From assembly GCF_013363975.1 (NCBI RefSeq), contig NZ_JABWGN010000008.1:186001-250000 (forward strand): DNA of 64,000 nt. Reading direction: 5' to 3'. Shown here one piece after another: positions 19,804 through 28,326 of the stretch. The position numbers were made by a program, and so were the translations under genes. Each line of letters opens with the position of its first letter. Positions within the stretch are counted from its first letter, which is position 1. Below the pieces are notes generated by a model that was given only the letters and a program-made list of their open reading frames with translations, was not told where the DNA came from and did not search any database. This DNA comes from Nonomuraea montanisoli (GTDB lineage Bacteria > Actinomycetota > Actinomycetes > Streptosporangiales > Streptosporangiaceae).

Positions 19804-19915
19804 CCGAGCGCCCGGCCGAGCGAACCCGCCGACCGAGCCGCCCCGCCGCGGGCCGAAGCCGCCCGCGAGCGCGAAGAGGCGCGAAGACCCGTCCGCCCAC
19901 CACGAAGGTTCCCCG

Positions 19916-19981
19916 ATGATCGCACCGAGCTACGTGCTGCGCAGGCTGAGCCACCTGCCCTTCCACCCCGGCACCCGCTGA
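19916..19981 (+). CDS. Second mini-ORF in the metNIQ leader, 21 residues
   Basis: ATG at 19916 with GAAGG 8 nt upstream; the peptide ends LRRLSHLPFHPGTR. It has Arg/Leu/His-rich, leader-peptide-like composition but no Cys and no Met after the start. It ends 78 nt before metN and precedes the hairpin at 20024. It could be a coupling or attenuation ORF, or chance. Confidence 0.4.
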   Translation: MIAPSYVLRRLSHLPFHPGTR

Positions 19982-20023
19982 GCCGCGCCCCGAGTCCGCG
20001 CTCTCTCTCCTGACGTTCGTTCC

Positions 20024-20041
20024 CGGCGGCGTGCGCCGCTG
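20024..20041 (+). promoter_or_regulatory. Hairpin before metN
   Basis: CGGCGGC-gtgc-GCCGCTG, a 7-bp stem with one G-T pair, followed 12 nt later by GGTTTTCTC and the GTG start. Candidate attenuator or ribosome-site-masking element. Confidence 0.45.
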
Positions 20042-20059
20042 CCAGTGTGGGGTTTTCTC

Positions 20060-21010
20060 GTGATCCAGGTTTCCGGCCTGCGCAAACTGTACGGAGACAC
20101 CGTCGCCCTCGACGGTGTCGACCTGCGGGTGCGCGAAGGCGAGATCTACGGCGTGCTCGGCCAGAGCGGCGCCGGCAAGAGCACGCTGCTGCGCTGCGTC
20201 AACCTGCTCGAACGGCCGACCGCCGGCACCGTGACGGTCGCCGGCCAGGACCTGACCGCGCTGCCGTCCCGTGAGCTGAACCGGGCGCGCCAGCGCATCG
20301 GCATGATCCACCAGCACTTCGCGCTGCTGTCCTCGCGCACCGTCGCCGGCAACGTGGCGTTCCCGCTGGAGGTCATGGGCGTGCCGCGGGCCGAGCGGGC
20401 CCGGCGCGTCGCCGAGCTGCTCGACCTCGTCGGCCTGTCCGGCCGCGGCGGCGACCACCCGCACCAGCTCTCCGGCGGCCAGAAGCAGCGCGTCGGCATC
20501 GCCCGCGCCCTGGCCGGCAACCCGTCGGTGCTGCTGTCGGACGAGGCCACCTCGGCGCTCGACCCGGCGACCACCCGCTCGATCCTCGACCTGCTCAAGC
20601 GGCTCAACGCCGAGCTGGGCCTGACGATCCTGCTCATCACGCACGAGATGAACGTCGTCAAGAGCGTGTGCGACTCCGTCGCCATCATGTCCGGCGGCCG
20701 GATCGAGGAGTCGGGCGCCATCGCCGACCTCATCCGCACGCCGGGCTCCCGCCTGACCCGCGAGATCTTCCCGCTGCCCGAGCCCGCGCCGTCCGGCTCG
20801 GTCACGCTCACCTTCACCGGCGACCCGCAGCGCCCGGTCGTGTCGGAGGCGGTGCGCAAGTTCGACGTCGAGATCAGCATCCTGGGCGGCTCGATCGAGG
20901 AGCTGGCCGGAGGCTCGGTCGGCCGGCTGCGCGTGTCGATCGCCGGTGACACCGCCCCGGCGCTCGCCTTCCTGCGCGAGCGCGGACTGCTCGTGGAGGT
21001 GACCCCATGA
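20060..21010 (+). CDS. metN: Methionine ABC transporter, ATP-binding protein
   Basis: 316 residues from GTG at 20060; an earlier in-frame GTG at 20045 overlaps the ribosome site GTGTGGGG and is less likely. ABC ATPase with Walker A GQSGAGKST, the Q-loop QHFALLSSRTV typical of MetN, signature LSGGQKQRVGIARAL and Walker B VLLSDEATSALD. The last 80 residues are the NIL domain, which binds methionine and inhibits transport when the cell is replete. It overlaps metI by 4 nt (ATGA). First structural gene of metNIQ. Confidence 0.95.
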   Translation: MIQVSGLRKLYGDTVALDGVDLRVREGEIYGVLGQSGAGKSTLLRCVNLLERPTAGTVTVAGQDLTALPSRELNRARQRIGMIHQHFALLSSRTVAGNVAFPLEVMGVPRAERARRVAELLDLVGLSGRGGDHPHQLSGGQKQRVGIARALAGNPSVLLSDEATSALDPATTRSILDLLKRLNAELGLTILLITHEMNVVKSVCDSVAIMSGGRIEESGAIADLIRTPGSRLTREIFPLPEPAPSGSVTLTFTGDPQRPVVSEAVRKFDVEISILGGSIEELAGGSVGRLRVSIAGDTAPALAFLRERGLLVEVTP

Positions 21011-21663
21011 CCTGGGACGAGATGACCCCGCTGCTGTGGGAGGCCGCCGGGCAGACCGCGCAGATGGTCGGCTGGTCCACGCTGTTCACGCTGCTGTTCG
21101 GGCTGCCGCTGGGCGTGGCGCTCGTGGTCTTCGACCGCGGCGGGCTGCGGCCGCTGCCCGCGCTGCGGTCGGTGCTCGGCATGCTGGTGAACGTCGGCAG
21201 GTCGCTGCCGTTCATCGTGCTGATGATCGCGATCATCCCGTTCACCCGGCTCGTGGTCGGCACCACGATCGGCACCGCGGCCGTGGTCGTGCCGCTCACC
21301 GTGGGCGCGGTCCCGTTCTTCGCCCGGCTCGTCGAGACCGCCCTGCGCGAGGTCGGCTCCGACGTGGTCCAGGCCGCCCAGGCCATGGGCGCGAGCCGGA
21401 CGACGATCGTCCGCAAGGTGCTGCTGCCCGAGGCGTTCCCCGGCCTGGTGGCGGGACTGACCGTCACGGTCGTCGCGCTCATCGGCTACTCGGCCATGGC
21501 CGGGACGATCGGCGGGGGAGGACTCGGCGACCTGGCCGTCCGGTACGGCTACCAGCGCTTCGAGACCCTGCTCATGATCGTCACGGTCGTGGTGCTCGTC
21601 GTCATCGTGCAGGTCGTGCAGAGCCTGGGCGACGCCGTGGCCCGCCGCCTGTCCCACCGCTGA
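21007..21663 (+). CDS. metI: Methionine ABC transporter, permease
   Basis: 218 residues, about five membrane helices, with the coupling-helix motif EVGSDVVQAAQAMGASRTTIVRKVLLPEAFPG cut here to its core EAxxxMGAS. It forms the homodimeric channel of the MetNI complex. Start ATG overlaps the metN stop (ATGA), so translation is coupled. metQ follows after 36 bp. Confidence 0.95.
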   Translation: MTWDEMTPLLWEAAGQTAQMVGWSTLFTLLFGLPLGVALVVFDRGGLRPLPALRSVLGMLVNVGRSLPFIVLMIAIIPFTRLVVGTTIGTAAVVVPLTVGAVPFFARLVETALREVGSDVVQAAQAMGASRTTIVRKVLLPEAFPGLVAGLTVTVVALIGYSAMAGTIGGGGLGDLAVRYGYQRFETLLMIVTVVVLVVIVQVVQSLGDAVARRLSHR

Positions 21664-21699
21664 CTTACCCTCACCACCCTGAATAAGTAAGGAAAAATC

Positions 21700-22527
21700 A
21701 TGAAATTGCGGAACATTGTGGGTGTCGCTGCCCTTTCGGTGTTGCTCGCCGCGTGCGGTTCGTCGCAGACCGCGACGACGAACGCGGGCGCCGAGTCCGC
21801 CGACACCGTGATCAAGGTGGGCGCCTCCCCGGTGCCGCACGGCGAGATCCTCAACTACGTCAAGGACAACCTGGCGCCCGCCGCCGGGCTGAAGCTGGAA
21901 GTGGTCGAGTTCACCGACTACGTGCAGCCGAACGTGCAGCTCAGTGAGGGCAAGCTGGCGGCCAACTTCTTCCAGCACAAGCCGTACCTGGACGACTTCA
22001 ACGCCTCCAAGGGTACGAAGCTGAGCTTCGTCACCCCCGTCCACCTGGAGCCGCTGGGCCTGTACTCCAAGAAGGTCACCAGCCTGCAGGCGCTGCCCTC
22101 CGGCGCGAGCGTCGCCGTGCCGAACGACGCCACCAACCTCGGCCGCGCGCTGAAGCTGCTCGCCGACAACGGCGTCATCACCCTCAAGCAGGGCGCCGGC
22201 ACCACCGCGACCGAGCGCGACGTGACGGGCAACCCGAAGAACCTGGCCTTCAAGCCGCTGGAGGCCGCGCAGCTCCCGCGCTCGCTCGACGACGTGGACG
22301 CCGCGGTCATCAACGGCAACTACGCCATCGAGGCCGGCCTCAAGCCCGCCTCCCAGGCGCTGGCCCTGGAGAAGAGCGAGGGCAACCCGTACGTCAACGG
22401 CCTGGTCGTGCAGGCCGGGCACGAGAAGGACGCCGGGATCGTCACCCTCGGCAAGCTCCTGCAGGACCCGAAGGTCAAGGAGTTCATCAAGCAGAAGTAC
22501 CAGGGCTCGGTCATCCCCGCGCAGTGA
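21700..22527 (+). CDS. metQ: Methionine-binding lipoprotein
   Basis: 275 residues with a lipoprotein signal (MKLRNIVGVAALSVLLAACG, lipobox LLAAC, Cys20). The mature part is NlpA/MetQ-like: KVGASPVPHGEILNYVKDNL, then FTDYVQPNVQLSEGKLAANFFQHKPYL and AAVINGNYAIEAGL, the methionine-binding pattern of the family. It is anchored outside the membrane and delivers methionine to MetNI. AAGGAAAAA precedes the ATG. The operon ends in a strong hairpin. Confidence 0.95.
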   Translation: MKLRNIVGVAALSVLLAACGSSQTATTNAGAESADTVIKVGASPVPHGEILNYVKDNLAPAAGLKLEVVEFTDYVQPNVQLSEGKLAANFFQHKPYLDDFNASKGTKLSFVTPVHLEPLGLYSKKVTSLQALPSGASVAVPNDATNLGRALKLLADNGVITLKQGAGTTATERDVTGNPKNLAFKPLEAAQLPRSLDDVDAAVINGNYAIEAGLKPASQALALEKSEGNPYVNGLVVQAGHEKDAGIVTLGKLLQDPKVKEFIKQKYQGSVIPAQ

Positions 22528-22537
22528 CCGGCTCGGG

Positions 22538-22587
22538 CCGGACGGAGCCACGGTCTCGACGCGAGGCCGCGGCTCCGTCGTGTCCGG
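22538..22587 (+). terminator. Terminator hairpin after metNIQ
   Basis: CCGGACGGAGCC pairs with GGCTCCGTCGTGTCCGG (one bulge of four to five nt), starting 10 nt after the metQ stop. Confidence 0.65.
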
Positions 22588-22641
22588 AGCCATGATCGCG
22601 AGTGCTGGCGCGGCGGCCGGCGACCGAATAGTGTTCGGTCC

Positions 22642-24192
22642 ATGTACCCGGGAGTGATCGCGGCAACGCACCCGGACAAACCCGCTGTCGTGATGGCGGG
22701 CTCCGGGGAGATCGTCACCTATCGGCGGCTGGACGAGGAGTCCAACCGGCTGGCCCACCTCTTCCGCTCCGCCGGGCTGCGCCCGGGCGACCACGTCGCC
22801 TTCATGCTCGGCAACCACCCCCTCTTCCTGGCCATCGCCTGGGCCGCCCACCGCTCCGGCCTGTACTACACGGCGATCAGCTCCCGGCTGCTCGCCGGCG
22901 AGCTGGCGTACATCGTGGACAACTGCGGCGCCCGGGTCTTCATCGCCGGCGCGGACCTCGCCGAGGTCGCCACCTCGATCACCGGCGCCACGCCGCGCGT
23001 CGAGCGCCGCCTCATGCTGGACGGCACGGCGGAGGGGTTCGAGTCGTACGAGCGGGCGGTCGCCGGCATGCCGGTCACGCCGATCCCCGACGAGCGGCAG
23101 GGCGCCGACATGCTGTACTCCTCGGGCACCACCGGCCGCCCCAAAGGGGTCAAACCGCCCTTGCCGCGCGCCCCGCTCACCGAGCCGACCATGCTCTACA
23201 AGCTCGTGGCCGGCCTGTTCGCGCCGTCCGGCGACAGCGTCTACCTGTCGCCCGCGCCGCTCTACCACGCCGCCCCGCTGCGCTACTGCATGACCTTCCA
23301 GCGGCTCGGCGCGACGGTCGTGGTCATGGAGCGCTTCGACCCCGAGGAGTACCTGCGGCTGGTCGAGAAGCACGCGGTCACCCACACGCAGCTCGTGCCC
23401 GCCATGTTCAGCCGGCTGCTCAAGCTGCCCGCCGAGGCCCGTGCGGCGTACGACCTGTCGTCGCTGGCCTGCGCCGTCCACGCCGCCGCGCCCTGCCCGG
23501 TCCCGGTCAAGGAGCGGATGATGGAGTGGTGGGGCCCGATCATCCACGAGTACTACGCGGGCACCGAGGGCAACGGCTTCCTGTACGCCTCGCCCCAGGA
23601 CTGGCTGGCGCACCCGGGCACGGTCGGCCGCTCCCTGCTCGGCCCCGTCCACGTCTGCGACGAGCAGGGCCGGGAGCTGCCGCCGGGGGAGACGGGCGTG
23701 ATCTACTTCGAGAGCGGCGTCCGCTTCGAGTACCACGGCGACCCCGGCAAGACCCGCTCCGTCCAGGACCCGCGGGGGCGCGGCTGGACCACGCTCGGCG
23801 ACATCGGCCACCTCGACGCCGACGGCTTCCTCTACCTCACCGACCGGCTCTCCTACATGATCATCTCTGGCGGGGTGAACATCTACCCGCAGGAGGCGGA
23901 GAACGTCCTGTCCGTCCATCCCGAGGTCGCCGACGTCGCGGTCTTCGGCGTGCCGGACGAGGAGATGGGCGAGCAGGTCAAGGCCGTGGTGCAGCCGGTG
24001 TCCATGGACCTGGCGGGGCCGGAGCTGGAGGCGGAGCTGATCGCGTACTGCCGCTCGCGGCTGGCCCCCTACAAGTGCCCGCGCTCGGTCGACTTCCGCG
24101 CGGAGCTGCCGCGCCACGCCACGGGCAAGCTCTACAAGCGGCTGCTCAGGGACGAGTACTGGCCGTCCACCGGCGCCACGACGGCAAAGTGA
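22642..24192 (+). CDS. AMP-dependent acyl-CoA synthetase/ligase
   Basis: 516 residues. Adenylate-forming enzyme: P-loop-like LYSSGTTGRPKGVK near residue 159, the HEYYAGTEGNGF block, then GWTTLGDIGHLDADGFLYLTDR and the C-terminal lysine context ATGKLYKR. It activates a carboxylic acid as acyl-AMP and transfers it to CoA. The style is that of FadD-like enzymes acting on short, medium or aromatic acids; the substrate is not predictable. It stands alone between the metNIQ terminator and htrA, with an ATG preceded by no strong ribosome site. Confidence 0.93.
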   Translation: MYPGVIAATHPDKPAVVMAGSGEIVTYRRLDEESNRLAHLFRSAGLRPGDHVAFMLGNHPLFLAIAWAAHRSGLYYTAISSRLLAGELAYIVDNCGARVFIAGADLAEVATSITGATPRVERRLMLDGTAEGFESYERAVAGMPVTPIPDERQGADMLYSSGTTGRPKGVKPPLPRAPLTEPTMLYKLVAGLFAPSGDSVYLSPAPLYHAAPLRYCMTFQRLGATVVVMERFDPEEYLRLVEKHAVTHTQLVPAMFSRLLKLPAEARAAYDLSSLACAVHAAAPCPVPVKERMMEWWGPIIHEYYAGTEGNGFLYASPQDWLAHPGTVGRSLLGPVHVCDEQGRELPPGETGVIYFESGVRFEYHGDPGKTRSVQDPRGRGWTTLGDIGHLDADGFLYLTDRLSYMIISGGVNIYPQEAENVLSVHPEVADVAVFGVPDEEMGEQVKAVVQPVSMDLAGPELEAELIAYCRSRLAPYKCPRSVDFRAELPRHATGKLYKRLLRDEYWPSTGATTAK

Positions 24193-24348
24193 GGGAAGAT
24201 TTTTCCGGCTTCCCCGCGTGCGTGACCGAGCCCCCACCAGCGGTGATAAGGCCTGCGTGAGACGTCGCAGACACCTCCGATCATCGCCTTAACGTGCACT
24301 TACGCGTGACTTGGCACTCTTGGGTCATCGGGACTTGAGGAGATGACA

Positions 24349-25599
24349 ATGAACGCGAACGAGCCTCGCGAGCAGGGAAACGGCGGCTGGAGCCAGTTCG
24401 GTGACACGCCGCCCTCCGCCGGGGCCTTCCCCCGTCGGGACACCATGGTCATGGGGCAGCCCGTACCTCCGCCTCCACCGCCCGCGCCCGCCGTCAAGCC
24501 GGGCCTCTCCACTCGTCAGAAGGCCATCGCCGGGCTCGCCCTGGCCGCCATGGCCATCGGCGGCGGTGCGGCGGGGGCCGCCGTCGCCACCGCGATGCAG
24601 CCGGACACGGTCGCCGTGGCCGCTCCGGCGCCCGCCTCGTTCAAGCAGGCGTCCAGCACCCTGACCGTCTCGGACGTCGCCGCGAAGCTGCAGCCGTCCG
24701 TCGTCATGATCGAGGGCAGCACCGGTGAGGGGTCGGGCGTGGTGCTGACCGCCGACGGCCTCATCCTCACCAACAACCACGTGGTCGTGGGGGCCGGGCA
24801 GGGCGGCCAGATGTCGGTCAAGTTCAGCGACGGCAAGAGCGCCAAGGCGTCGGTCGTCGGCACCGACCCGGCCACCGACCTCGCGGTCATCAGGGCCGAG
24901 GGCGTGTCGGGGCTGACCCCCGCCCGGCTCGGCGACAGCGATCAGCTCAGGGTCGGCGCGCCCGTCCTCGCCATCGGCAGCCCGCTCGGCCTGCAGGGGT
25001 CGGTCACGGCCGGCATCGTCAGCGCCCTCGACCGCACGCTCAGCGTCGGCGGCGAGCAGCAGCAACAGCAGGTCCCGCCCGGCTGGGGCCAGCAGCCGGG
25101 CGGCCAGTCGGGCGAGGTGACCACGATCGGCGGCGCCATCCAGACCGACGCGGCGATCAACCCCGGCAACTCCGGCGGTGCGCTCGTCGACGCGGCGGGC
25201 CAGGTCGTGGGCATCAACAGCGCCATCGCCACCAACGGCGGCAGCAGCGGCAACATCGGGGTGGGCTTCGCCATCCCGATCAACACCGCCAAGCAGGTGG
25301 CCGACCAGCTCATCAAGAGTGGCAAGGCCAGCCACGCCTACCTCGGCGTCAGCGTCACCGACGCCACCGGCGACGTCTCGGGTGCCCTGGTCCGCCAGGT
25401 GATCGAGGGAAGCCCGGCGGCCAAGGCGGGGCTCCAGGAGGGCGACCTCATCACCAAGATCGCCGGCAAGCCGGTGGACGGTGGAGATACGGTACTTGGG
25501 CAGGTCAGAGGTTTCAAAGTGGGCCAACAGGTTCAGATCACATATATGAGGGATGGCAAGACGAGTAACGTCACCGTCACTCTCGAAGAGAAGAAATAA
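24349..25599 (+). CDS. HtrA/DegP-like membrane-anchored serine protease with PDZ domain
   Basis: 416 residues; ATG at 24349 is preferred over 24343 because GGAG lies 6 nt upstream of it. A Pro-rich cytoplasmic tail (VPPPPPPAPAV) and one membrane segment (about residues 58 to 82) precede a trypsin-like domain with His144 (TNNHVV), Asp177 (DPATDLAV) and Ser275 (NPGNSGGAL). A PDZ domain closes the protein (SHAYLGVSVTDA to QITYMRD). It performs quality control of secreted proteins outside the membrane. A Gln-rich loop (EQQQQQVPPGWGQQPGGQ) interrupts the protease domain, common in actinobacterial homologues. A bidirectional terminator follows. Confidence 0.95.
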   Translation: MNANEPREQGNGGWSQFGDTPPSAGAFPRRDTMVMGQPVPPPPPPAPAVKPGLSTRQKAIAGLALAAMAIGGGAAGAAVATAMQPDTVAVAAPAPASFKQASSTLTVSDVAAKLQPSVVMIEGSTGEGSGVVLTADGLILTNNHVVVGAGQGGQMSVKFSDGKSAKASVVGTDPATDLAVIRAEGVSGLTPARLGDSDQLRVGAPVLAIGSPLGLQGSVTAGIVSALDRTLSVGGEQQQQQVPPGWGQQPGGQSGEVTTIGGAIQTDAAINPGNSGGALVDAAGQVVGINSAIATNGGSSGNIGVGFAIPINTAKQVADQLIKSGKASHAYLGVSVTDATGDVSGALVRQVIEGSPAAKAGLQEGDLITKIAGKPVDGGDTVLGQVRGFKVGQQVQITYMRDGKTSNVTVTLEEKK

Positions 25600-25617
25600 C
25601 AGGACCCCCTCACGGAC

Positions 25618-25658
25618 GGGTGTGCCGTCGAGATCGCTGCGGACTCGGCGGCACACCC
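25618..25658. terminator. Bidirectional terminator between htrA and the ABC operon
   Basis: GGGTGTGCCG and CGGCACACCC form a perfect 10-bp stem with a 21-nt loop, midway between convergent genes. Confidence 0.75.
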
Positions 25659-25685
25659 CCGTTCAGGTTTCCGGCGCGGGGGCCG

Positions 25686-26426
25686 TCAGGAGAACCGGCG
25701 GCCCTCGTCGCGCCGGTAGGCCCAGGCGGCGGCCAGCGCCGCCGCGACCGTCCACACCACGAGCATGACGATCCCGGTGATGTTCGGGGTCGAGCCGGTG
25801 GCCGCGCTCCACACCAGCTCCGCCGCGCCGCGGCTGGGCACGTACGGGGAGAGCGCCTGCAGGAACTCCGGCATGAACTGCGGCGGCATGAACAGCCCGC
25901 CCACGATCGCGATCGGGAAGAACACCACCTGCGACACGCCGATGGCCGCCTTCGACGGCAGCAGGAACCCCAGGAACAGCCCGATCAGCATGAACGGCAG
26001 CGCTCCCGCGAGCAGCGCCGCCAGCCCGAGCGCCAGCCTCGGCGCCGTGACGCTGGCCTTCGTCAGCAGCGCCGCGATGACCAGCACCGGCACGGTCGCC
26101 GCGAGCATGACCGCCATGGTGGTCAGGATGCGACCGGCGAAGCGGGGGAACGGCCCGGCGGGCAGCGTGCGCAGGTAGGGGTTCCACGGCTGCTCGCGGT
26201 CCTGCGCGACCGAGATGCTCAGGCCCATCACCGCCGCCGACATCGCGCCGATCATCATCATCGAACCGGTCGCCCGGGTCGCGCCGACCGGGTCGTCGCC
26301 CCCGAACGGCACGACGAACGCCAGCATCGACGCCGCCGGGAAGAACGCGCTGGCCACCAGCCCGAGCGGCACCCGGATCTGCTCCAGGAGCTGGTAGCGG
26401 GTGTGGGCGAGGACGAGACTAGACAT
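25686..26426 (-). CDS. ABC-2 type transporter permease
   Basis: 246 residues with six hydrophobic segments, starting after the N-terminal helix HTRYQLLEQIRVPLG; ABC-2 fold with the usual periplasmic loop GGLFMPPQFMPEFLQALSPYVPSRG before the last helix. Partner of the ATPase encoded upstream, overlapping it by 8 nt. Predicted drug, lipid or peptide exporter. Last gene of a four-gene minus-strand operon that also encodes a membrane protein and a winged-helix regulator. Confidence 0.9.
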   Translation of the reverse strand: MSSLVLAHTRYQLLEQIRVPLGLVASAFFPAASMLAFVVPFGGDDPVGATRATGSMMMIGAMSAAVMGLSISVAQDREQPWNPYLRTLPAGPFPRFAGRILTTMAVMLAATVPVLVIAALLTKASVTAPRLALGLAALLAGALPFMLIGLFLGFLLPSKAAIGVSQVVFFPIAIVGGLFMPPQFMPEFLQALSPYVPSRGAAELVWSAATGSTPNITGIVMLVVWTVAAALAAAWAYRRDEGRRFS

Positions 26427-27300
26427 CGGCGGTCTCCTTCGAGGTGATGGCGAGGAACGCCTCCTCCAGCGAGGTGGGCCGGATCTCCAGCCCCGAGAAC
26501 GGCGTGCCGCTGCGCACCAGCTCCACCACCAGCCGGTCGGGGTCGGCGGTGAGCAGGTGGACGCGGCCGTCCTCGCGCTCGCTGCCGAGGACGCCGGGCA
26601 GCTCGGGCAGCTCGGCCGCGGTCAGCGAGACGCGGCGCGTGCCGACCACGTCGCGGATGGCGGTCACGGTGTCGTCGGCCAGCACCCGTCCGTGGCCGAC
26701 GACGATGACGCGTCGCGCCAGCGCCTCGATCTCCTCCAGGTAGTGGCTGGTCAGCACGATCGTGCCGCCCTGCTCGTGGAAGCTCCGGACGCCGTCCCAT
26801 AACGCGCGCCGGGCCTCCACGTCGAGGCCGGTGGTGGGCTCGTCGAGGAAGACCACGCGAGGCTCGCCGGCGAAGGCGAGCGCCACGGCCAGCCGCCGCC
26901 GCTGCCCGCCCGACAGGCCGCCGATCTGCCGCTTGACCAGGTCCTGGAGCCCGAACCGTTCGAGCAGCTCGCCCTTGTCCGCCCGGTGCGGGTAGTGGGC
27001 GGAGACGAAGTCGACGATCTCGCCGACCCGCAGCGCCTCGGGCAGGCCCGTCTCCTGCGGGGTGACGCCGATGCCCTGCCGTACCAGGGGGTCCTGGGGG
27101 GAGCCGCCGAGCAGCTCCACCGTGCCGGACGTCGGCCTGCGCAGGCCGACGAACAGGTTGATGAGCGTGGACTTGCCGGCCCCGTTCGGGCCGAGCAGGC
27201 CGACCAGCTCGCCGGCCCGGATGTCGAGGGACACCCGGTCGAGCGCGAGCACGTCGCCGTACCTGCGCGACACCTCGGTCGCGCGGGCGAGGACGGTCAT
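26419..27300 (-). CDS. ABC transporter ATP-binding protein
   Basis: 293 residues. Walker A GPNGAGKST, signature LSGGQRRRLAVALAF, Walker B VVFLDEPTTGLD and the switch His in TSHYLEE. The C-terminal 80 residues are the extension seen in DrrA/CcmA-like exporters. It overlaps the regulator gene upstream (ATGA, 27297 to 27300) and the permease gene downstream by 8 nt, so all are co-translated. Confidence 0.93.
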   Translation of the reverse strand: MTVLARATEVSRRYGDVLALDRVSLDIRAGELVGLLGPNGAGKSTLINLFVGLRRPTSGTVELLGGSPQDPLVRQGIGVTPQETGLPEALRVGEIVDFVSAHYPHRADKGELLERFGLQDLVKRQIGGLSGGQRRRLAVALAFAGEPRVVFLDEPTTGLDVEARRALWDGVRSFHEQGGTIVLTSHYLEEIEALARRVIVVGHGRVLADDTVTAIRDVVGTRRVSLTAAELPELPGVLGSEREDGRVHLLTADPDRLVVELVRSGTPFSGLEIRPTSLEEAFLAITSKETADV

Positions 27301-27623
27301 GATGAGCCTCCAGCATGGTCGAGGAGGGCGCGGATGGCCCTGGTGTACTCGTCGAAGGCCAGCCGCCCGCGCTTCGTGAGCCCGACGTAGGTGACGGGGG
27401 TGCGGCCCTTGTGGGTCTTGGTGATCCGGACGTACCCGGCGTCCTCCAGCTTGGTGAGGTGGACGGACAGGTTGCCCGCGGTCATGCCGAGCAGGTCCTT
27501 CAGCGCCGGGAACGCCATCTCGTCGCGGTCGCCGAGGGTGTTGAGCGCCGCCACCACGCGCAGCCGGGCCTGGGCGTGGATGACGGGGTCCAGCTCGGGC
27601 GGCGGGGTGGCGTCGGCGGTCAC
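27297..27623 (-). CDS. Winged-helix transcriptional regulator (HTH_34-like)
   Basis: 108 residues from GTG at 27623, overlapping the preceding membrane-protein gene by 4 nt. The fold LRVVAALNTLGDRDEMAFPAL, then LLGMTAGNLSVHLTKLEDAGYV and a wing THKGRTPVTYVGLTKRG is the one-domain winged helix found next to ABC-2 exporters of actinobacteria. It probably represses its own operon by the CTGGTTT-N7-AAACCAG site upstream of the first gene. Confidence 0.85.
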   Translation of the reverse strand: MTADATPPPELDPVIHAQARLRVVAALNTLGDRDEMAFPALKDLLGMTAGNLSVHLTKLEDAGYVRITKTHKGRTPVTYVGLTKRGRLAFDEYTRAIRALLDHAGGSS

Positions 27624-28243
27624 GGGCGCCGCCTGAGCCACAGGCTCGCCGCGATGAACCCGCCGCCGACGAGGACCGCGACCAGGAGGGCCTGCCAGCC
27701 CGCGCCGAGCATGACGCCGGTGGCGTCGACGGCGATGGTCCAGGCGCCGAGGAAGAACATCGGCCATTCCAGCCAGACCGCCGCCGACATCATGTACATC
27801 AGGCCGACGACGAGCAGCGACGCGCCCGTCCAGAGGATCTGCACCTCCTCCTCCGGCAGGGCGATGGAGAGCCGGACGCAGATGACGATCATGAGGGCCA
27901 TCCCGGCTGCCCAGCTGTAGCCGGTCATGGCGCCGCGCGCCGAGGCGTCGCCGCGCACCTGCCGGCTCCGCCGCGCGATGCCGAACCCGGCGAAGGCGCC
28001 CGCCAGGACCTGCGCGCCCTGGAGCACGCCGACCGCCTGCATCTGCGAGATCGGGGCCAGGCCCCGGCCGTCCAGCCCGAAGTGCAGGAAGACCGCGCCG
28101 AAGCCGATCAGCCAGGCGACGCCCCACGGGAGGTAGAGAAGCAGCGGCTCACCCTTGAGCTGCCGGACGGTGGCCGCCTGCTGCCGCTCGATGAGCCGGA
28201 GGGTCTCCTCCGGGGTGGGTGGGGCCTCGGGGTCGTCTGTCAT
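27620..28243 (-). CDS. Membrane protein, first gene of ABC/regulator operon
   Basis: 207 residues from ATG at 28243, chosen because GAGAGG lies 6 nt upstream. An N-terminal acidic segment with ETLRLIERQQAATVRQL is followed by about five hydrophobic helices and a short basic tail. No catalytic motif. The family is not named with certainty, but such proteins commonly precede an HTH_34-type regulator and ABC-2 genes, suggesting a sensory or accessory role. Confidence 0.75.
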   Translation of the reverse strand: MTDDPEAPPTPEETLRLIERQQAATVRQLKGEPLLLYLPWGVAWLIGFGAVFLHFGLDGRGLAPISQMQAVGVLQGAQVLAGAFAGFGIARRSRQVRGDASARGAMTGYSWAAGMALMIVICVRLSIALPEEEVQILWTGASLLVVGLMYMMSAAVWLEWPMFFLGAWTIAVDATGVMLGAGWQALLVAVLVGGGFIAASLWLRRRP

Positions 28244-28265
28244 CTCAACCTCTCTCACCGCCAAA

Positions 28266-28286
28266 CTGGTTTGAATCGTAAACCAG
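28266..28286 (-). promoter_or_regulatory. Palindromic operator of the ABC/regulator operon
   Basis: Perfect inverted repeat CTGGTTT-N7-AAACCAG, 22 nt upstream of the first start codon and in an otherwise G+C-rich gap. Best candidate binding site for the operon's own winged-helix regulator. Confidence 0.7.
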
Positions 28287-28326
28287 ATGGCGCCGCCAAC
28301 TCAACCCCCGTCCCCGGAGGCGCGGG

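Larger units (their letters stand above)
19650..20059 (+). promoter_or_regulatory. Long leader region of metNIQ
   Basis: 410-bp gap before metN. The first 40 bp (TATAGATCACCAAAAGTG, then GGAATATAGG) are AT-rich and are the likely promoter. Two mini-ORFs follow (19708 to 19803 and 19916 to 19981), then a compact hairpin and GGGGTTTTC just before the metN start. I did not find the conserved core of a SAM riboswitch. The arrangement suggests translation-dependent attenuation of the methionine importer. Confidence 0.6.

Noticed and set aside
19650..20059. SAM riboswitch upstream of metN
   Set aside because: No conserved SAM-II or SAM-IV core was recognised by eye; mini-ORFs and a short hairpin explain the leader better. 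A covariance search would settle it.
22642..25599. Functional link between the acyl-CoA ligase and htrA
   Set aside because: A 150-bp gap, separate starts and unrelated roles; adjacency only.
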